From NCBI GenBank assembly GCA_949361645.1, contig OX442435.1, positions 6,521,045 to 6,585,044 on the forward strand: 64,000 nucleotides of DNA. The letters are read 5' to 3'. The DNA comes from Spongilla lacustris (taxonomy: Eukaryota; Porifera; Demospongiae; Spongillida; Spongillidae). The position numbers and the translations under genes are program-made. Of the stretch, positions 57,057-64,000 are shown one piece after another. Below the pieces are notes generated by a model that had not been told where the DNA came from, ran no database searches, and was given only the letters and a program-made list of their open reading frames with translations. Position 1 is the first letter of the stretch, and each line of letters starts with the position of its first letter.

Positions 57057-58340
57057 CACACGTACTGTAGCGCGCGTATCGCCACTCCAGGTCAGGGCAA
57101 CAGACAATTAGAACTGGCAACACATACACATACATAGGATTTTATACACAACATCTGCATGCGCAAGCGCATGCAGGTCATTAAAAATGGATTTCCATTG
57201 AGTGTGCTTGTCTTCTTTTGAAACAATAGCGTCATTGTGACGTTTGGGGGGAGGTGTGACGTTAAAAACGAGGGGAGCAAAAGTGCATTACTTTTATAAT
57301 TTAATGGATGAAAATAGATTTATTAGAACTTTACATCACACATACGCTATAGTATACTTGTTCCACTTCTCCATGGCAACCCCCTTCCTTCCAATGTAAA
57401 ATGAAGGTGCCAAGTGCCCACATTAATTGTGTGCACTGTGATACACCACACCACTCATACTTCCATAAACTACATGTACTAGTTAGAACTGCTCGGTGGT
57501 CAAGGTAAGAGAATAATGTTATGACAACCCATGGATACTACACTGCTCAGTGGGCTAGTGCAGAATTCGTAAAATTATATTTTTAATTAGTTCACTGCTG
57601 AACCTCATGTACCTATACAAAAGCATTAGTTTCTCTTGTCACCTTATGTATTACTATTTCTATTGTTGCAAGTGATTTGTGTACCTAACTGTGTAGTGAG
57701 TGTGCAAGAATAACGATGACATCCTATTATGATTGCATATTACTGCGTAAAAAATACGGGTTTACGCAAGTGGAATACACGACGTAAATATGATGTATGA
57801 ACCTGTAGCAAGTTTACATGACAGATTTGTACCAGTGTAAAAAAATATGATGTAAGTATCAGGTTTCATCTGCACACATTTCCTCATGTTTACACAAAGC
57901 AAACCTGATGTTTACGCAATGGTGTAAAGGTGGTATTTATATAAAGTCTCAGTTTATGCATGTTTACGATAATGTCAAAAGTTACATTTGGTGATTTCGG
58001 TGAGAAAGCGTACCCCCAAAAAGGGCGCGACTTAATAAAAACGATGGTGAGTGGTGTACGTAAAATAGAATGGAGTTGCATGTTGTTATTTTGGTTGTAG
58101 AAATGAGAAAGACAGAATATGAAGGTGGATTCAAGCGGTTCGTAGAGAGTATTGGCAGCCTTCAAAGTACTTGAGGATGGGTCAATCTATGGTGACCATT
58201 TTGTGCCAGGTTAGGTAGAAGCGTGGATTCGATTGAAAGTCAAAATTGAGTGTGTGTTTTTATATTGTAGGAAAGCTTGTTGACGCAGGCCCGTAGGCAG
58301 CATTAGAAAAGTGGTCAGGCTGGTATACCGGTAACAGGAC
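57057..58340. other. region upstream of Ig gene B
   Basis: Should contain the gene B promoter. No coding sequence or named element is supported. Confidence 0.35.
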
Positions 58341-58344
58341 CGAA

Positions 58345-58857
58345 AGAAATAGCAGCTAGGTGGTCTGGGGGAGCGCTATAAACTCTCCCAGCGGGGTCTG
58401 GGGCGGAGCCCCTGAAGCTAACGCATTTCCTCGAATCTGAGAGGCATTTTTGGCAGCAAAACTGCTATGTAGCAATTAGTGAAATCTACCCCTACATGAT
58501 GTAATGACTCAAAGTTCCGAACAACACTCTTTATACAAGATATAAAAATTTAATATAAATAAATTGGAGATGTAGGATTTCTTTTAAAGTATCAAATTGT
58601 GTAAAAAGTAAGGAAACAAGGGATTCCGGAATTAATTTATACAATTATGAATCTATAATTATTAGATAGCTACATTTAGCATGCACAGAATAAACTTGAA
58701 GGAGGCTTAATGCTAAATGTAGGTATCTAATAATTATAGATTCATAATTGTATAAATTAATTCCGGAATCCCTTGTTTCCTTACTTTTTACACAATTTGA
58801 TACTTTTAAAGAAATCCTACATCTCCAATTTATTTATATTAAATTTTTATATCTTGT
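58345..58857. mobile_element. fold-back element related to that at 4.9-5.4 kb
   Basis: Leader has GGGGGAGCGCT and CAGCGGGGTCTGGGGC. 58535-58857 is a 323-bp near-perfect inverted repeat (ACAAGATATAAAAATTTAAT to its complement) that includes AAAAAGTAAGGAAACAAGG, shared with the intron-4 element. Arms otherwise differ between the two, so the family keeps the ends and core while arm sequence varies. Confidence 0.75.
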
Positions 58858-59214
58858 TTTATTGATTTTTTTTGTGTGTGTCTTTAAACGTTATACAGGG
58901 AGTACTAATCTCTTCCTTTTTTCTGTTGGGTTTCCAAGGCTCAGGATTGTCATTTTTGAAATAAGCCTCCTAGCGTTTTCATAAGACTCGTTACTTTCTG
59001 GATCATTTGCATAAGTGGTCGTGGGCTTTGCTTCATGTGCTTGAGTAAAATATTTCGCGGTACGTATCTCATGCTTGTTTGAATGTTGTCCTGAATGTTT
59101 ATTCGTTTTCAGTTTTCCTGGCTTGAAGTTGTATATAGGCTTAGGATAGTCCTGGCCTTTGTCTTATTTATTTAAAACGTAATTATTATTATAATTATAT
59201 ATATAAACATGTTG

Positions 59215-59953
59215 AGTGATGATCATGTATAATTTACCAGGATTAAAGAACCAGGAATAAAGAACGTAAGTGTAAATTATAGTATACTGTTGAGTTTTTA
59301 GAATATATAAATGAAAAATTTTCATATGGCCTGCGTCTGCGCCCTCGTCCTCGTCCTCGTCCTCGGCCTCTCTGTGCGGAAGATTCAGGGACAGGGAAGA
59401 ATATTGCTGAGCGTGGTGCCGCGGGTATAGCGGTTGGCCGGAGTACTGGGCGCGGTGGTATGGGTGGAACCCCGGCCCCGGGTACGATAAAAGCGCTAGT
59501 TGCTGTGATGACAGTTTGCGCCGGACTGGGTTGTGGATCAGTTGGGCTGCTGTTCTTCCGATGGTGGTTTGCGACTGTGCTGCAGCTGGTTCATGTGGAG
59601 GGATCAGTTGGGCTGCTGTGATGATGGTTTGCGACTGTGCTGCAGCTGGTTCATGTGGAAGGATCAGTTGGGCCTGCAGAAAGGTTTGACTACATGGTTA
59701 TGCCGGTATAAGGATTAAGATAAATAAGACTTGCCTGGGTTACTGAGTCTGGCCACTCTGGGTCTGCGGTTGGCGGGTACGGAGTTGGGTTGGTAGGTTT
59801 GGACCTGGGTGCGGGTGATAGCGTTATTGGCGAATAAGCAGGATGATGAGGCTCTGATTCGTCCTCGGTATCAATGGCCATAAATGAAAGCATTTCTCGT
59901 TCTGACATACTGCCGGAAATATACGATGGTGAATAGAATATATTACGACTCAT
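59215..59953 (-). CDS. uncharacterised two-exon gene, Pro-rich with RG/acidic repeat
   Basis: Exon 1 (59953 to about 59737) begins MSRNIFYSPSYIS and continues with Ser/Pro-rich, acidic sequence (FMAIDTEDESEP, SPAPRSKPTNPTPYPPTADP) to SVTQ at a possible GC donor (CAG|GCAAGT). An acceptor TTTCTGCAG lies at about 59675. The next block contains tandem copies of AAQLI-PHEPAAAQSQT. One frame then gives acidic EDEDEDEG; the alternative gives P-rich sequence and RGRGRGRGRRRRP. The frames conflict across the tandem repeat, so there is a frameshift or a different splice. No known family. It could be a transposon gene or a real regulatory protein. Confidence 0.35.
59535..59665. repeat. 58-bp tandem duplication
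   Basis: GGATCAGTTGGGCTGCTGT through GCAGCTGGTTCATGTGGA occurs twice and begins a third time, within the gene above. Confidence 0.8.
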
Positions 59954-60205
59954 ATGAATGCATAAAGAATACTATGCTTACTTCGTGCTGGGAGAACTGG
60001 GAGAAGTCATAATGGTCTCGATGAACGCATGCTGAGCTTATATATAGAAAGATTAAAGAAGAATGAGGTCATCGATTGTATGCATGCTTTATAGCTATAG
60101 ACAGTGTTCATGTGAAGTTTAAAGCTGTGCGTTAATTACATGAACTTGATGAAGTTTGTGAACTGAGGTCATGTCAAGTTCGAACCTTGGCGTTATATCA
60201 AATGG
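59954..60205. other. upstream of the 59-kb gene
   Basis: No feature supported apart from short palindromic words. Confidence 0.3.
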
Positions 60206-60508
60206 GGTGCAATTTTGGAGACCGCCCATGCATGAGGGCTGTATACATGACGCGTGTATCATCGTTTTCAAGATTATCTGAATTTCGCTCTATACCTTGG
60301 TGCCCCTATAGCTTAATTTGATGGTGGTACTGTAAGGCAATGCAGCAAAATCAAACGGTGCAATTGTGGAGACCGCCCATGCATGAGGGCTGTATACATG
60401 ACGCGTGTATCATCGTTTATACCTTTCAAGATTATCTGAATTTCGCTCTATACCTTGGTGCCCCTATAGCTTAATTTGATGGTGGTACTGTAAGGTAATG
60501 CAGCAAAG
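60206..60508. repeat. 151-bp direct tandem duplication
   Basis: GGTGCAATT-TGGAGACCGCC through GTAAGG-AATGCAGCAAA occurs twice in a row with few differences. Related fragments (GACCGCCCATG, GTGTATCA) recur at 61.74-62.03 kb, so the unit is part of a larger local family. Confidence 0.85.
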
Positions 60509-60840
60509 CAGATACATGCATGTAGAATAACATTTGAATTTCTTACGTGGGTAAGTCTGTATGTGAATGTATAGATATCAGATCCTCTCAGAAAGCATTT
60601 ATAGAACGAGTCATATTATACCACTTGTACCCAATTAATGCCATAGTCTGCATTAGGGATACAGCTAGACATAGAAATACATATGTGTAGAAGAATGCGT
60701 ATAAGAAACCATGGTTTGGTTTTATGCTGAATTGTCATCAGGATATGATACACAACTGTTTATTAAAACACTACAACTAAAAGTCACAAGATGTAGTTGG
60801 TGAGACACATCTGGCCAAAATTGCCCTGGCATTCTGCCTC

Positions 60841-61465
60841 AGTTGTGGTCAGTGTTGAAATCCGCCCGTGACGTTGGGTCCGTACGCGTACACCTATGCT
60901 GTGGGTAAATGAAACAGATCAGATGTTTTCTGTGTGCTTTTTAACTCATAAGAATGAAATCCATGTCCATAGGTCAGCTTGTAAATACTTATTAGTTGTG
61001 GCAACACCCATACTGCCATAGTTAATCCCGTGTTGAACATCCGTGCGTAATGTTGGGTCCCTTGTTGGCATAGGGACATATCTACATTGTGGGGGAATGA
61101 AACAGTTTAGATATTGCCTCAATCTGGTTTGCAACTCAGAAGAATGATCCATCTCAGCTATAATTCCCCCCACCCCCATGCAGTTGTGGTCAGACCCATA
61201 GTTAATCTAAAATTTGCGCGTGACATTGGATCCCTGTTTGGCACAGGGACACATCTAATTGTAGTTGGGCGTAGTCCGACCTTCGCGTATTGCCGCCAAT
61301 ACGTGAAGGTCGGGCTACGCCCAACTAACCTAATTGTGCATTGCAACTCACCGCCAAGAATGACATCCATCTCCATAGGTCAGCTTGTAAGTACTTACTA
61401 GTTGTGATCACACTCTCGGCTGGTCCAGTCAGTGTTCAGGATCCGCGCGTGATGTTGAGTTTAGC
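60841..61465. repeat. tandem diverged repeat of about 170-220 bp, three to four copies
   Basis: Recurring order: CCGCGCGTGA-GTTGGGTCC, CATAGGGACA, GAATGAAACAG, AACTCA-AAGAATGA, CATCTCCATAGGTCAGCTTGTAA, TACTTA. A hairpin MITE has inserted in the third copy. Confidence 0.7.
61262..61327. mobile_element. 66-bp hairpin MITE
   Basis: TAGTTGGGCGTAGTCCGACC ... and its complement GGTCGGGCTACGCCCAACTA around CCGC, with few mismatches. It is embedded in a tandem repeat copy. Confidence 0.8.
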
Positions 61466-61467
61466 AT

Positions 61468-61544
61468 TAGTCTCGTGCCCAGACCCAAGCATCGGTAATG
61501 TAATTCATCCGCAGCTGCGATGCATTGGTCTGGGCACGAGACTA
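61468..61544. mobile_element. 77-bp hairpin MITE with CTCGTGCCCAGACC ends
   Basis: AGTCTCGTGCCCAGACC and its complement at the other end. The core CATCCGCAGCTGCG is shared, inverted, with the start of the insertion that truncates the gypsy element at 37.32 kb; a further relative is at 56.03 kb. Confidence 0.75.
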
Positions 61545-62146
61545 GATTAGTAACTTCCACACGGGTATGAGTGTATATCGCATGTGTGTCATTTTCGAGA
61601 TGGTGTGAGATGCCATCTTTATAAACGTTTGAAGAGCCATACATCTGACATGTAATTTAGTTTACTGGGCTGTACTGCAGGGGCTGCCATAGAGCTGTTA
61701 TTTGTAGATGCTACCGTGGGTATGCGGCTCTGTCGCATCAAGACCGCCCATGAGGGCTGCATGAATACATGACGGGTGTATCACCACCGTTTGTAGCCTT
61801 GTAGTGAGTTGTATGTCAAATTGGAACCTTGGCAAGTGATGTGAATGGGGTGATATGACGCGTGTATCACCTTTGTAAGCGTGTATGATCATAGTCTGCA
61901 TCTACCCATAGATATTTGATACAGCATGAATTGACATCTTTGAAAGATATTTCAACAGTCTGCACGAATGTGTATGGCTAAAGCGACCCACAGTCTTGAA
62001 AAGAAGTGTATTACCGTCTATGATTAGTGCCCCTATGGTTTAATATAAATCTTTAGAGTGATTGGTAGCTCTGAAAAGAGCTGTGACTAGATTGGTTCCT
62101 AGGTGATAATGAGATATGATGATGATGCAAAAGAATGGGTAATTTA

Positions 62147-63557
62147 TTAGTTGGCTGCATTACTTATTAAAAGATGGTTTTCAATGGAACCAAGGCCAGG
62201 TACTGAGTGATCTTCTACAAACACTGCATTTTCACTCACATCTTCACTAAACACCAAGGATAGATCTGCAAAGCCCAGTGTGTGTACTACCTCTTCTACA
62301 TTACCAGAAGAAAGAGCTTCATCTATGCGAGCCACTGCATGGTGATGTTTGCGCACAGAGTACAAAAGCCACAGAAATCTTCTCAGCATTGGATAGTGTG
62401 TTGAGGCTGCTCGAATCACTCTTAGTGGACATGCACATGACAGCATCTCACAAGATATAGGATGTCCATGCAGTTCACTGACCCGAGGTTGTTCTCCATT
62501 GTCTAGTGTGTCAGGAATAGTAGCCTGTGCCTGTTGAACTAATGTACAACCTCTGTCTATTTTGTCAAGCCCCTGACATATTTTATCTAGTGACATTTTA
62601 AAGAGGGACTTTGTGGTACATATTACCTCTATCTCCTCCTGACTGGGCTGTCTGCACTCACTAGAACACTCCCACTTTAGTGGCCTCATGCTCATTGTCC
62701 CTATCTCCTTACTGACAACACAGCGACCATGCTGGTCTACTGGCATGGCTCGTACGTGTTTGACTGGTGTGTAAGAACTATCATAAAAATATGGCTCTGA
62801 GCCCACAGTGTGACAACGCTCCCAACTGTCTACATTAGAATGTGAAAAGCTCAAAGCATTGATGGAGCGCACACCATTAATGATCACCCCAGCATGTACT
62901 CTACGCAGGCTCAAAGCTTTGCTTACCAAAGCATTTGCGCATATCTTAGCTACTGCTTCACTAGCAGTTCGTGTGAGTACCTTTGGAGCTAGACTGGGAT
63001 TAACTTTATTGAAGGCATCATTTAACTCTCCAAGTAATGAGCTATTCTTACGAAGGGCTTTATTTAGCTCACACTTGTATGTACCCTGTACAGTATCATT
63101 GGGCTCAAACAGAGTGTATCTAAAGGGAGAAGAACAGAAATCCTCAATCAAATCTAAAACATGTTAATGTAAATTTTAAACTAATAACACACGACAAATT
63201 ACAGCCTAATAGTAAACTATAGGTTACGATGTATAAGTCAACCGTCTAAAAATGTAAATAAGTTTTAGATGACAATACCATATACTTTATTATGCACATC
63301 CTTGTTTATCCATCAATTTAACCCACTCGCTAGCTTGCTATCTATAACTCGCAGACTACTCACAAGAAACGAATAATGCATACAGTATACCGGTCCCTTG
63401 CGCGTGAATAAAAGTTGGACATATTGCACCCAAATGGTATAGTACACTGCATGCAAACACTCCTACCTCGTAGGATTTCTTTTCCTGCGGCTGTTTTTTT
63501 TCCTTGAGATAACTCTCTTGGCCTTTGGATTTGTCTGATTTTGAGCTTGTTTGGAGG
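62147..63557 (-). CDS. uncharacterised gene, 3' two exons
   Basis: Final exon 62147-63153 is a 335-codon open frame read after the acceptor TTTTAG; it enters in phase 1, and no ATG is needed. A plausible preceding exon, 63557-63467 (91 nt, acceptor ATTTTAG, donor CGAG|GTAGGA), joins in frame and adds a basic/acidic stretch ending AAEKEILR-D. The protein has no signal peptide or membrane segment. It has a cluster of Cys/His (CSSEC, CEMLSCACP, KHHHAVARI), a helical middle (SLDKICQGLDKIDRG) and an acidic C-terminus. I do not recognise the family. The long intact frame supports a real gene; a transposon-borne gene cannot be excluded. The 5' end lies further right. Confidence 0.55.
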
Positions 63558-64000
63558 CTAAAATCAGTTCTCGATTTTGATCGTAGTAAGCCTTCACGCT
63601 TTCCTTCTTACTTTCCGGATCAAGCCAGTATTGGACCTTCACGCTCTCCTTCCAAGGGCGGATCCAACGAGGGGGTCCTGGGGGTCCGGACCCCCCCCCC
63701 CCCCCCCCCTCAGGACCATGATGAATATAATTACTATTAATACCCCAGTCACGTGCGCATAAAGTCGACGACGCGTCGTTTAAAAGCGCATTCTTCGTAT
63801 ATCATATAGGCGTCGGAAGGTATTTAACCTGGGGAGGGGGGGGGGGGGGGGGGGGGGGGAGGGGGGGGGGGGGGGGGAGGGGGGGGGGGGGGGTAGGCGG
63901 CTGATTTAATTTCATACAATGACATCGTTCGTACACGCGACAGTGACATAGAGACGATATACTATCTCTGGTGACGCGTAAAACTGCATGAATGCGTCGC
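63558..64000. other. right edge: repeats and homopolymers
   Basis: Poly-C (63690-63708) beside GGGGGTCCTGGGGGTCCGGACC, and a long G-rich run (63829-63892). No gene supported; further 5' exons of the 62-kb gene may be here or beyond. Confidence 0.5.

Overview
The window is eukaryotic and metazoan. It has intron-split receptor genes with canonical GT-AG sites, fibronectin type III (FN3) and immunoglobulin-like (Ig) domains, microsatellites, long poly-C/poly-G tracts and many transposons. One 200-base N gap marks it as a draft scaffold. The receptor style and compact AT-rich introns fit an early-branching invertebrate, most plausibly a demosponge; this is inference, as no marker gene proves it.

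Layout. (1) 2.7-27.5 kb, plus strand: one large receptor gene with 24 intact and 2 broken FN3 exons. All intact ones are phase 1 at both ends and the internal ones are near-identical. A final exon encodes a transmembrane helix and a tail with about 19 copies of a 13-residue tyrosine repeat. No signal-peptide exon was found, so the 5' end is open. The introns hold MITEs, fold-back elements and a truncated non-LTR retroelement, and one FN3 exon is split by a 1.56-kb DNA transposon. (2) 28-31 kb: a decayed Ty3/gypsy pol fragment and dispersed repeats. (3) 32.9-34.7 kb, minus: Ig receptor gene A (signal exon, Cys-rich exon, two Ig exons), with a frameshift and no recognisable membrane exon. (4) 35.4-41 kb: a second, broken Ty3/gypsy pol on the minus strand, a large fold-back element, 21-bp tandem repeats and a hAT transposon with visible terminal repeats. 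(5) 41.9-43.6 kb: an intronless POT/SLC15-like transporter, the best intact single-copy-looking gene. (6) 44.9-46.1 kb: a 50-bp tandem repeat and a reverse-transcriptase fragment. (7) 46.7-57.1 kb, minus: Ig receptor gene B, paralogous to gene A from its signal exon onward, with FN3 and transmembrane/tail exons downstream. Those 3' exons lie in a large inverted duplication (46.7-48.9 versus 49.7-51.4 kb). Intron 1 contains a 1.8-kb transposon encoding a RAG1-N-terminus-like zinc-finger protein, a hAT-type MITE with a perfect 8-bp target duplication, and a 344-bp (CA)n. (8) 58-64 kb: a fold-back element, two uncharacterised minus-strand genes (59.2-60.0 and 62.1-63.6 kb), tandem duplications and hairpin MITEs.

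Taken together, the window looks like a cluster of related, rapidly evolving cell-surface receptors. They share the phase-1 module design and a homologous transmembrane/tail exon with tyrosine motifs, and they are being amplified, inverted, converted and broken by transposons. A role in recognition (self/non-self or immune) is a reasonable hypothesis but nothing in the sequence proves it.
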